From Streptomyces aculeolatus (GTDB lineage: Bacteria; Actinomycetota; Actinomycetes; Streptomycetales; Streptomycetaceae), in NCBI RefSeq assembly GCF_020400605.1, contig NZ_JAINRD010000014.1, forward strand, positions 62,001-126,000: 64,000 nucleotides of DNA. Direction: 5' to 3'. The notes beneath the pieces are model-generated. The model was not told where the DNA came from and did no database searches. It saw only the letters and a program-made list of their open reading frames with translations. Each line of letters begins with the position of its first letter. Positions within the stretch are counted from its first letter, which is position 1. Both the position numbers and the translations under genes were made by a program. This document shows, one piece after another, positions 57,801 through 64,000 of the stretch.

Positions 57801-58802
57801 TCACGGCCGTTCGCCGTCGTCGTCCACCAGCGCGGTGCTGAGGACCGCCGTGCCGGCCACCACGTCGCCCTCCTCCGCCGCCGGCCCGTACCGCGACTGG
57901 TCGGTGTCCTCGGTCGCGATGTACCGGGTGCCCAGGTAGGTGTACGTCTCCGGGTCGATCAGCAGCTCGTCGCGGAACGGGCCGTCGTCGGCGTCCACCT
58001 CGTCGCCGAGGTAGAACGCCAGCGCCCGCCGGCCCGCCGGGTCCATCACGGTGGTGTCCGCGACCCGCAGCCCCGGGATCGTGGCCATCGCCTCGTAGAT
58101 GCGGGCCTGCCCGCGGGGGTGGTTGGGCACCGTCCCGGCCAGCAGTCCCAGCGACCCGAAGTTCCAGGCGGCCAGCTCCGTGTCGCTGCGCCCGGCGCCG
58201 GGGTCCTCGGTGTCGGGGCGGTCGCCGTCCTCGGGATAGAACCAGCGGGCCTTCTGCAGCACCGCGTCGGGGTCCTCGGGCAGCGCGGCGAGGTACTCGA
58301 AGCCCTCCCGCGGCGAGTGGTCGTCGCCCTCGTTCCAGTCCTCGAACTCGGGGTCCGCGTACTCGAACCAGCTCTCCGACACGTTCGGGGAGTTGTCGTC
58401 AGGTTCCGAGCCGCCGACGCGGACCTCCCGTACGTACACCCAGTCCCCCGACTGCGGCTGCGGCACGGAGTCCGCCGCCACCGCGGTCGCGGCCTTCCGC
58501 AGCAGGTCCGACGCCCTGGCCTGCGGCACCAGCGGCTGCGCCGTCTGCACGCCGCCGTCCGCCGCCGGCGTCCCCGTACCGTCGCCCGGTCCGCCGCCCA
58601 GGCTCGTCGACAGCAGCGCCACCGCCGTCACGCCCGCGGCGACCGCGCCCGACACCACCCGCCAGTCGCCCGGCGCCGGCAGCCGCCGGCGCTTGCGGGT
58701 GCCGGCCGCGTCGAGCAGCCGGCGGCGGCCGGGGGCGAGCCGGGCCCGGTCGGGGGTCGGCGCGTCGGCGCGCCACTCGCGCAACTTCGACATCTCATCC
58801 AT
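57801..58802 (-). CDS. CU044_5270 family membrane protein, sigma factor partner
   Basis: A 333-residue protein with a basic cytoplasmic head (about 1-45, containing RLAPGRRRLLDAAGTRKRR), one membrane helix (about 49-67) and an acidic extracytoplasmic domain. The latter has WVYVREVRVGG, AARARIYEAMA-like sequence (RGQARIYEAMATIPGLRVAD) and ELLIDPETYTYLGTRYIA, the pattern of the CU044_5270 family. These proteins regularly follow ECF sigma genes in actinobacteria, and this one overlaps the sigma gene by eight bases. It is probably an anti-sigma-like or cell-surface sensor; the ligand is unknown. Confidence 0.87.
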   Translation of the reverse strand: MDEMSKLREWRADAPTPDRARLAPGRRRLLDAAGTRKRRRLPAPGDWRVVSGAVAAGVTAVALLSTSLGGGPGDGTGTPAADGGVQTAQPLVPQARASDLLRKAATAVAADSVPQPQSGDWVYVREVRVGGSEPDDNSPNVSESWFEYADPEFEDWNEGDDHSPREGFEYLAALPEDPDAVLQKARWFYPEDGDRPDTEDPGAGRSDTELAAWNFGSLGLLAGTVPNHPRGQARIYEAMATIPGLRVADTTVMDPAGRRALAFYLGDEVDADDGPFRDELLIDPETYTYLGTRYIATEDTDQSRYGPAAEEGDVVAGTAVLSTALVDDDGERP

Positions 58803-59442
58803 GGGTTGCCGCCTCGGGTGCGTCGTGGGTGGACTGGGGATCGGGTCCGACGGCCGCGCGGACCTTGCGCCGGGCCCGGCTCAGCCGGGAGCGCACGGTG
58901 CCGATGGGTATGTCCAGCGCCTCGGCCACCTCCGCGTAGCTGAGGTCGGCCCAGGCGACGAGCAGCAGCACGTGCCGGTCGCCGGACGCCAGGGCGGCGA
59001 GCGCGCCCGCGAGCGGGGCGTGTGCGGCCTCGGCGGCGAGCCGGTCGTCGGCCTCGTCCACCCAGGAGTGGGCCACGGGGTCGACGCCGGTACGGGCCAG
59101 GGCGCGCAGGCCCCGCACCTCGGCGCGGCGGTGCCGGCCGATGAGGTTGGCGGCGATGCCGTAGAGCCACGGCCGGGCGCTGGCGCGGCGGGGGTCGAAG
59201 CGCGCCCTGTTGCGGAAGGCGGCCAGGAAGGTGTCGGCGGTGATGTCGTCCGCCGCGCCGCCGCCGAGCCGGCGGGTCGCGTAGCGGTGTATGGCGGGGG
59301 CGTACCGGTCGTACAGCTCGGCGAACGCCTCGGGCCGGTCCAGCGACTCCTCGATCACGGCGGCGTCTCCGTCGACGAGCGGCGAGACGTCCTGCGGTGG
59401 TTCCACAAATCTCTCCGTGATGTCGTGCGGTGGGTCGATCAC
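58795..59442 (-). CDS. ECF RNA polymerase sigma factor
   Basis: A 215-residue ECF sigma factor. Region 2 contains FAELYDRYAPAIHRYATRRL, DDITADTFLAAFRNRARFDP and RRASARPWLYGIAANLIGRH. Region 4 contains ASGDRHVLLLVAWADLSYAE, VAEALDIPIGTVRSRLSRAR and a short charged tail. The first ~35 residues are acidic and not part of region 2. It starts at ATG 59442, the first in-frame codon with the conserved order after it. The gene is coupled to the CU044_5270-type gene. The target promoter is unknown. Confidence 0.94.
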   Translation of the reverse strand: MIDPPHDITERFVEPPQDVSPLVDGDAAVIEESLDRPEAFAELYDRYAPAIHRYATRRLGGGAADDITADTFLAAFRNRARFDPRRASARPWLYGIAANLIGRHRRAEVRGLRALARTGVDPVAHSWVDEADDRLAAEAAHAPLAGALAALASGDRHVLLLVAWADLSYAEVAEALDIPIGTVRSRLSRARRKVRAAVGPDPQSTHDAPEAATHG

Positions 59443-59590
59443 TGGGCGGTCCCCGATCGAGAAAGGTGTGAGCGGAGTGCTGTCACCTCTTGTTGCCCGA
59501 TCGCCCCGAACGCGTTCTCACCCGTTTCCCGCCGGCCGTCCGCCGGTTGTCGCCGGCGCGGCGGCGGGCGGCCGCGGACGTGCCGAGACG

Positions 59591-59630
59591 CGAGAAGGCC
59601 CGCCCCGGCGGACCGGGGCGGGCCTTCTCG
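59591..59630 (-). terminator. Strong terminator of the suf operon
   Basis: An 18-bp perfect stem, 59591-59608 with 59613-59630, has a CGGA tetraloop and begins six bases past the sufT-like stop. It is probably the end of the suf transcript and could also block read-through from the opposite side. Confidence 0.85.
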
Positions 59631-59636
59631 CGGATG

Positions 59637-60026
59637 TCAGACGTTGAAGCCCAGCGCGCGCAGTTGCTCGCGGCCCTCGTCGGTGATCTTGTCGGGGCCC
59701 CACGGGGGCATCCAGACCCAGTTGATCTTCAGGTCGTTGACGATGCCCTCGGTGGCGGCCTTCGCCTGGTCCTCGATGACGTCGGTCAGCGGACAGGCCG
59801 CCGAGGTCAGCGTCATGTCCAGGGTGGCGATGTTGCCCTCGTCCACGTGGATGCCGTAGATCAGGCCGAGGTTGACGACGTCGATGCCCAGCTCGGGGTC
59901 GACCACGTCGTACAGCGCCTCGCGGATCTCGTCCTCCTCCGCCGGCTTGGCGCCCGCGGCGGCCGTGTCGGCGTCCGTCGTGCCGGTGTCCGTCGTGCTG
60001 GTGTCCGTCGTGCTGGTGTCCGTCAT
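59637..60026 (-). CDS. sufT: SufT-like metal-sulfur cluster assembly factor (DUF59/MIP18 family)
   Basis: A 129-residue protein. The DUF59 domain starts at about residue 32 (EIREALYDVVDPELGIDVVN) and includes the conserved cysteine C78 in MTLTSAACPLTDVIEDQA and the end INWVWMPPWGPDKITDEG. Such proteins help deliver or mature Fe-S clusters. The first ~25 residues are TDTST-type repeats encoded by a 15-bp tandem repeat (59971-60030). The start ATG 60026 overlaps the sufU stop. It is the last gene of the suf operon. Confidence 0.9.
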   Translation of the reverse strand: MTDTSTTDTSTTDTGTTDADTAAAGAKPAEEDEIREALYDVVDPELGIDVVNLGLIYGIHVDEGNIATLDMTLTSAACPLTDVIEDQAKAATEGIVNDLKINWVWMPPWGPDKITDEGREQLRALGFNV

Positions 60027-60030
60027 GCTG
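59971..60030. repeat. 15-bp tandem repeat at the sufT start
   Basis: Four units of the type GTGTCCGTCGTGCTG start at 59971, 59986, 60001 and 60016. The middle two are identical. The last unit contains the sufT start codon and the sufU stop. On the coding strand it gives Thr/Asp/Ser five-residue repeats. Confidence 0.85.
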
Positions 60031-60475
60031 CGGCCTCCTTCAGCGCCTGGGCCGTGGCGTCTTTCCACGCCATCCAGGACAGCAGGGCGCACTTCACGCG
60101 CGCCGGGTACTTCGAGACGCCGGCGAACGCGACCGCGTCCTCCAGCACCTCCTCCATGGCGTCGTCCGGCTCGATCCTCCCACGCGACTGCATCAGCTCC
60201 AGGAACTGCTCCTGGATCCGCTGCGCCTCGGCCAGCTCCTTGCCGACCAGCAGCTCGTTGAGCACGGAGGCGCTGGCCTGGCTGATGGAGCAGCCCTGGC
60301 CCTCGTACGAGACGTCCTCGATGGTCCGCCCGTCGAGCTTCACGCGCAGCGTGATCTCGTCACCGCAGGTCGGGTTGACGTGGTGCACCTCGGCGTCGCC
60401 GGCCCGCAAGCCCCGCCCGTGCGGGTGCTTGTAGTGGTCCAGGATGACGTCCTGGTACATCGAATCGAGCTTCAC
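60023..60475 (-). CDS. sufU: Fe-S cluster assembly sulfur transfer protein SufU
   Basis: A 150-residue zinc-dependent sulfurtransferase partner of SufS. It accepts persulfide sulfur from SufS and passes it to the SufBCD scaffold. The zinc ligands are recognisable: C37 and D39 in NPTCGDEITL, C62 in GQGCSISQAS and C129 in ARVKCALLSWMAWKD. The GRIEPDD region around residue 100 is the insertion that distinguishes SufU from IscU. It starts at GTG 60475 (peptide KLDSMYQDVILDHYKHP). The frame further upstream overlaps sufS and is not conserved. Confidence 0.95.
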   Translation of the reverse strand: MKLDSMYQDVILDHYKHPHGRGLRAGDAEVHHVNPTCGDEITLRVKLDGRTIEDVSYEGQGCSISQASASVLNELLVGKELAEAQRIQEQFLELMQSRGRIEPDDAMEEVLEDAVAFAGVSKYPARVKCALLSWMAWKDATAQALKEAAA

Positions 60476-60491
60476 GCTGTTCCCACGCCCT

Positions 60492-61748
60492 TCAGCCGAA
60501 GAAGTTCCGGACGTACTCCAGGCCGTCGACCAGCGCGTCGACCTCACCCGGGGTGGAGTACAGATAGAACGACGCCCGCGTGGTCGCAGGAATTCCGTAC
60601 CGCAGGCAGACCGGCCGCGCGCAGTGGTGGCCGACCCGGACCGCGATGCCCTGCTCGTCGAGCACCTGGCCGACGTCGTGCGGGTGGATGTCGCCGAGCG
60701 TGAAGGAGATCGCGGCGCCGCGGTCCTCGGCCGAGGTCGGGCCGATGATCCGCAGGTCCGGCACCTCCTGCAGGCGCCCGAGCGCGTACTCGGTGATGGC
60801 GCGCTCGTGCGCCTCGATCTGCTCCATGCCGATGCCGCTGAGGTAGTCCACCGCGGCGCCGAGGCCGACGGCCTGGGCGATCGGCGGCGTACCGGCCTCG
60901 AACTTGTGCGGCGCCGGGGCGTACGTCGAGGAGTGCATCGAGACGGTCTCGATCATCTCGCCGCCGCCGAGGAACGGCGGCAGGTCGTCCAGCAGCCCCT
61001 TGCGGCCCCAGAGCACGCCGATGCCGGTGGGCCCGGCCATCTTGTGCCCGGTGAAGGCGACGAAGTCGGCCTGCAGCGCCTGCACGTCCAGCGGCATGTG
61101 CGGGGCGGCCTGGGAGGCGTCGACGACGACCAGCGCGCCGACCTCCTGGGCGCGGCGGACGATGGCCTCGACGGGGTTGTGCGTGCCGAGGATGTTGGAG
61201 ACCAGCACGAAGGAGACGACCTTCGTCTTCTCCGTGATGACCTCGTCGAGGTCGCTCAGGTCGAGGCGCCCGTCGTCGGTGAGGCCGAACCACTTCAGCT
61301 TCGCGCCGGTGCGCTGCGCGAGCAGCTGCCACGGGACGATGTTGGAGTGGTGCTCCATCTCCGTGATGACGATCTCGGTGTCGCGGTCCACGCGGTACGG
61401 CTCGTCGGCGAAGCCGAGCATGTTGGCCACGAGGTTCAGCGACTCGGAGGCGTTCTTGGTGAAGACCACCTCGTCCCGGCTGGGCGCGTTGACGAAGGCG
61501 GCGACCTTGTCACGGGCGCCCTCGTACAGCGCCGTGGCCTCCTCGGCGAGGACGTGCACGCCGCGGTGCACGTTGGCGTTGTGCCGCTCGTAGTACGCGC
61601 TGAGCGCGTCGAGCACCTGGCGCGGCTTCTGCGAGGTGGCCGCGTTGTCGAGGTACACGACCTTCTTCCCGTCGTGGACGGTGCGGTCCAGGATCGGGAA
61701 GTCCTTGCGGATCGCCTCGGTGTCGAGGAGGCCCGGCAGTGGGGTCAC
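60492..61748 (-). CDS. sufS: Cysteine desulfurase SufS
   Basis: A 418-residue PLP enzyme that releases sulfur from L-cysteine as an enzyme-bound persulfide. The PLP lysine is K236 in FTGHKMAGPTGIGVLWG, and the nucleophilic cysteine is C376 in VRVGHHCARPVCLRYGIP. The class II (SufS) features include VYLDNAATSQKP and ITEMEHHSNIVPWQLLAQ. It starts at GTG 61748, overlapping the sufC stop by four bases, and is followed 16 bases later by sufU, its partner. It supplies the suf operon with sulfur. Confidence 0.97.
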   Translation of the reverse strand: MTPLPGLLDTEAIRKDFPILDRTVHDGKKVVYLDNAATSQKPRQVLDALSAYYERHNANVHRGVHVLAEEATALYEGARDKVAAFVNAPSRDEVVFTKNASESLNLVANMLGFADEPYRVDRDTEIVITEMEHHSNIVPWQLLAQRTGAKLKWFGLTDDGRLDLSDLDEVITEKTKVVSFVLVSNILGTHNPVEAIVRRAQEVGALVVVDASQAAPHMPLDVQALQADFVAFTGHKMAGPTGIGVLWGRKGLLDDLPPFLGGGEMIETVSMHSSTYAPAPHKFEAGTPPIAQAVGLGAAVDYLSGIGMEQIEAHERAITEYALGRLQEVPDLRIIGPTSAEDRGAAISFTLGDIHPHDVGQVLDEQGIAVRVGHHCARPVCLRYGIPATTRASFYLYSTPGEVDALVDGLEYVRNFFG

Positions 61749-62509
61749 GCGGATGCGCCGCCCTTCACATAGGCTGCGTAGCCCTCTTCCTCCAGCTTGT
61801 CCGCCAGCTCCGGGCCGCCGGACTCGGCGATCCGGCCGCCCGCGAAGACGTGCACGTGGTCGGGCTTGATGTAGCGCAGGATACGGGTGTAATGGGTGAT
61901 CAGCAGGGTGCCGACCTCGCCGGTCTCGCGGATCCGGTTGACGCCCTCGGAGACGATGCGCAGCGCGTCGACGTCCAGGCCGGAGTCGGTCTCGTCGAGG
62001 ATCGCGATCTTCGGCCGGAGCAGCTCCAGCTGGAGGATCTCGTGGCGCTTCTTCTCACCGCCGGAGAAGCCCTCGTTGACGCTGCGCTCGGCGAAGGCGG
62101 GGTCGATGTTCAGCCGCGCCATCGCCTCCTTGACCTCCTTGACCCAGGTGCGGAGCTTGGGGGCCTCGCCGCGGATGGCGGTGGCGGAGGTGCGCAGGAA
62201 GTTGGAGACGGTGACGCCGGGGACCTCGACCGGGTACTGCATGGCGAGGAAGAGGCCGGCGCGGGCGCGCTCGTCGACGCTCATCTCCAGCACGTCCTCG
62301 CCGTCGATGGTGACGGTCCCGGACGTGATCTGATACTTCGGGTGGCCGGCGACGGAGTACGCCAGGGTGGACTTGCCGGAGCCGTTGGGGCCCATGATGG
62401 CGTGGGTCTCGCCCTGCTTCACGGTCAGGTCGACGCCCTTGAGGATCTCCTTCGTGGCGTTGTCGGCCTCGACGGAGACGTGCAGGTCGCGGATTTCAAG
62501 CGTTGCCAT
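61745..62509 (-). CDS. sufC: Fe-S cluster assembly ATPase SufC
   Basis: A 254-residue ABC-type ATPase of the SufBC2D scaffold. Walker A is GPNGSGKST (residues 40-48), the signature is GFSGGEKKRHEILQLELL, and Walker B is PKIAILDETDSGLDVDALR. The H-loop lies in LLITHYTRIL. It provides the ATP-driven conformational change for cluster assembly on SufB/SufD. It starts at ATG 62509. The longer frame into the Rieske gene is not coding. It is seven bases downstream of the Rieske gene and overlaps sufS. Confidence 0.97.
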   Translation of the reverse strand: MATLEIRDLHVSVEADNATKEILKGVDLTVKQGETHAIMGPNGSGKSTLAYSVAGHPKYQITSGTVTIDGEDVLEMSVDERARAGLFLAMQYPVEVPGVTVSNFLRTSATAIRGEAPKLRTWVKEVKEAMARLNIDPAFAERSVNEGFSGGEKKRHEILQLELLRPKIAILDETDSGLDVDALRIVSEGVNRIRETGEVGTLLITHYTRILRYIKPDHVHVFAGGRIAESGGPELADKLEEEGYAAYVKGGASA

Positions 62510-62516
62510 GGTGCCT

Positions 62517-62852
62517 TCAGGACTCCTGGGTGAGGGAGACGAGCACGTCGTCCCCTTCGATCTTGACGGGGTACACGGGGACGGGGCGCGTCGCGGGCAT
62601 CCCGGAGGGCTTGCCGGTACGCAGGTCGAAGGTGGAGCCGTGCAGCCAGCACTCGATCTGGCAGTCCTCCACCTCGCCTTCGGAGAGGGAGACGTTCGCG
62701 TGCGAGCAGATGTCGTAGATCGCGAACACCTCGTCCTGGGTGAGGACGACCGACACCGGCGTGCCGCCGAGCTCCACTCGCTTGGGGAGGTCTTCCTCAA
62801 GCTCGCTCAGCGCGCAGGCGCGGACATACGTCGCGTCGGTCGTGTCGGTCAT
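62517..62852 (-). CDS. Rieske [2Fe-2S] ferredoxin within the suf operon
   Basis: A 111-residue Rieske protein of the ferredoxin-subunit type used by non-haem iron oxygenases. The cluster ligands are C49 and H51 in YDICSHANVSLSEGE and C68 and H71 in QIECWLHGSTFDLRTG. There is no signal peptide. It lies between sufD (four-base overlap) and sufC (seven-base gap), a fixed place in actinobacterial suf operons. Its electron-transfer role in cluster assembly is inferred from position. Confidence 0.94.
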   Translation of the reverse strand: MTDTTDATYVRACALSELEEDLPKRVELGGTPVSVVLTQDEVFAIYDICSHANVSLSEGEVEDCQIECWLHGSTFDLRTGKPSGMPATRPVPVYPVKIEGDDVLVSLTQES

Positions 62853-64000
62853 GCGACGGACGCCTCCAGCTCGGCCTCGATCTTCTCGATCAGCCGCTGC
62901 TCGACGTCCTCGATGCCGATCTGCTGCACCAGCTCGGCGAAGAAGCCGCGGACGACCAGCCGGCGGGCCTCGTCGGCCGGGATGCCGCGGGCCATCAGGT
63001 AGAAGAGCTGCTCGTCCTCGAAGCGGCCGGTGGCCGACGCGTGGCCCGCGCCGACGATCTCGCCGGTCTCGATCTCCAGGTTGGGCACCGAGTCGACGCG
63101 GGCGCCGTCGGTGAGCACCAGGTTGCGGTTCAGCTCGTACGTGTCGGTGCCCTCGGCGGCCTTGCGGATCAGCACGTCGCCGATCCACACGGCGTGCGCG
63201 TCGGCGCCCTGGAGCGCGCCCTTGTACGCGACGTTGCTGCGGCAGTGCGGGGCGTCGTGGTCGACGAACAGGCGGTGCTCCTGGTGCTGGCCCGCGTCGG
63301 TGAAGTACAGCCCGTACAGCTCGGCCTCGGCGCCCGGACCCGCGTAGTTCGCCCGCGGGTGCAGCCGGACCAGGTCGCCGCCGAAGGTGACGATCACGGA
63401 CTTGAAGGTGGCGTCCCGGCCGATGAGCGCGGACTGCTGCGCGACGTGCACGGCGCTGTCGGCCCAGTCCTGCACGGAGACGACGGTGAGCTTGGCGCCG
63501 TCGCCGAGCACGTACTCGGTGTTCTCCGCGAGCACCGCGTCGCCGGTGTGGTCGATGACGACGACGGCCTCCGCGAAGGCGCCCAGCTCGATGAGCTGGT
63601 GCCCGTACGACACCCCGCCCTCGCCGTGCACCGAGACCCGGATGGGCTCGGTGAGCTGCGTGTCCTTCGGCACGGTCACGACCGTGGCCTTCTCGAACGA
63701 GGAGTACGCCTGGGCGGCGATCCGGTCCACCGGGGTGCCGGCCCGGCCCAGCCGCGCGTCGCCGCGGCCGACGGTCTCGACGGTGACGCCGTCGGGCGCG
63801 GTGATGGCCGTCTTGGGCTCGCCGGTGGCGGTGGCGCTGCCGTCGTGCAGGCCGCGGGTCCGCGCCAGCGGGGTGAAGCGCCACTCCTCCTCCCGGCCGT
63901 GCGGGACCGGGAAGTCGGCCACGTCGAAGGACGGCGGGGCGCTCATCCTGGTGGCCACGGTGGACTCGGCGGCCACCGCGATGCTTCCGGCGGCGGTGGA
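62849..64000 (-). CDS. sufD: Fe-S cluster assembly protein SufD, 5' end outside the window
   Basis: At least 384 codons of SufD, the SufB-like scaffold subunit of the SufBC2D complex. Recognisable segments are ADFPVPHGREEEWRFTPLAR, VLGDGAKLTVVSVQDWADSA, LHPRANYAGPGAEAELYGLY and RFEDEQLFYLMARGIPADEA. The frame is open to the right edge, and the residues there (GSIAVAAESTVATRM) belong to the usual head of actinobacterial SufD, so the true start lies beyond 64000. The GTG at 63976 is therefore probably internal. The stop overlaps the Rieske gene. sufB is expected just outside the window. Confidence 0.95.
   Translation of the reverse strand, partial: STAAGSIAVAAESTVATRMSAPPSFDVADFPVPHGREEEWRFTPLARTRGLHDGSATATGEPKTAITAPDGVTVETVGRGDARLGRAGTPVDRIAAQAYSSFEKATVVTVPKDTQLTEPIRVSVHGEGGVSYGHQLIELGAFAEAVVVIDHTGDAVLAENTEYVLGDGAKLTVVSVQDWADSAVHVAQQSALIGRDATFKSVIVTFGGDLVRLHPRANYAGPGAEAELYGLYFTDAGQHQEHRLFVDHDAPHCRSNVAYKGALQGADAHAVWIGDVLIRKAAEGTDTYELNRNLVLTDGARVDSVPNLEIETGEIVGAGHASATGRFEDEQLFYLMARGIPADEARRLVVRGFFAELVQQIGIEDVEQRLIEKIEAELEASVA

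Noticed and set aside
1..64000. tRNA, rRNA, prophage, insertion sequence or specialised-metabolite cluster
   Set aside because: No gene-sized gap carries such sequence, no transposase, integrase or synthase motifs were seen, and most of the window is filled with ordinary metabolic genes.

Overview
The window is about 64 kb of very GC-rich DNA with long GC codon-bias shadow frames, GTG/ATG starts, 4-bp ATGA/GTGA operon junctions, a B12 riboswitch, ectoine genes and CU044_5270/EI24/TerD-type proteins. All of this points to a Streptomyces-like actinomycete chromosome. I see no rRNA, tRNA, CRISPR array, phage or IS element, and no polyketide/NRPS cluster. The identifications come from reading the translated sequence and from memory of the families; no database search was run.

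Layout. (1) 1-1567: the end of ectoine operon ectB-ectC-ectD, closed by a strong hairpin. (2) 1610-3077 (minus): a FrnE/DsbA-like oxidoreductase and a histidine-phosphatase-fold protein that lacks the catalytic histidines. (3) 3137-22166 (plus): cobalamin biosynthesis. A B12 riboswitch is followed by a truncated CbtB-like ORF, cbiB and cobN. A ChlI/ChlD-type chelatase subunit, cobO, cobB, cobI, cobM, cbiD, cobL, a cbiG-cobJ fusion, a ferredoxin, cobH/cbiC, cbiX and cobC then follow, mostly with overlapping stops and starts. Several of these proteins carry low-complexity inserts built on GC palindromes or tandem repeats.

(4) 22230-26762: a secreted protein resembling Agd3-type polysaccharide deacetylases, and a ketoglutaric-semialdehyde-type aldehyde dehydrogenase divergent from an IclR regulator. 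(5) 26943-32656: a membrane protein with a two-component system, a Phd-like/DUF6461-like fusion, and an AzgA-type purine permease. (6) 32826-42937 (minus): a sugar-acid/pectin catabolic block comprising a GntR regulator, a DHDPS-family enzyme, an IlvD/Edd dehydratase, an ABC sugar importer without its ATPase, a Gfo/Idh oxidoreductase, a DUF6807 protein and a pectate lyase. The aldehyde dehydrogenase of region 4 would fit as the last step.

(7) 43131-46178: a TetR regulator and a divergent EamA exporter with clear operators, then a double-TerD protein. (8) 46249-53743: secreted DUF1080 and PQQ-type sugar dehydrogenase proteins, an unknown 493-residue protein, and a secreted endonuclease/phosphatase family protein behind a PHO-box-like promoter. 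(9) 53733-59442 (minus): an EI24 protein whose start lies inside a perfect hairpin, two ECF sigma/membrane-partner pairs, and dapD with a U-tract terminator. (10) 59591-64000 (minus): the suf Fe-S assembly operon (sufD-Rieske-sufC-sufS-sufU-sufT), cut by the window edge.

I do not see one clearly unprecedented system. The best leads are the start-codon hairpin at 54586-54621, the truncated cobalt-transporter subunit behind the B12 riboswitch, the palindromic inserts inside cobalamin genes, the probably inactive Agd3-like protein, the Phd/DUF6461 fusion, and the catabolic blocks containing DUF6807 and DUF1080.
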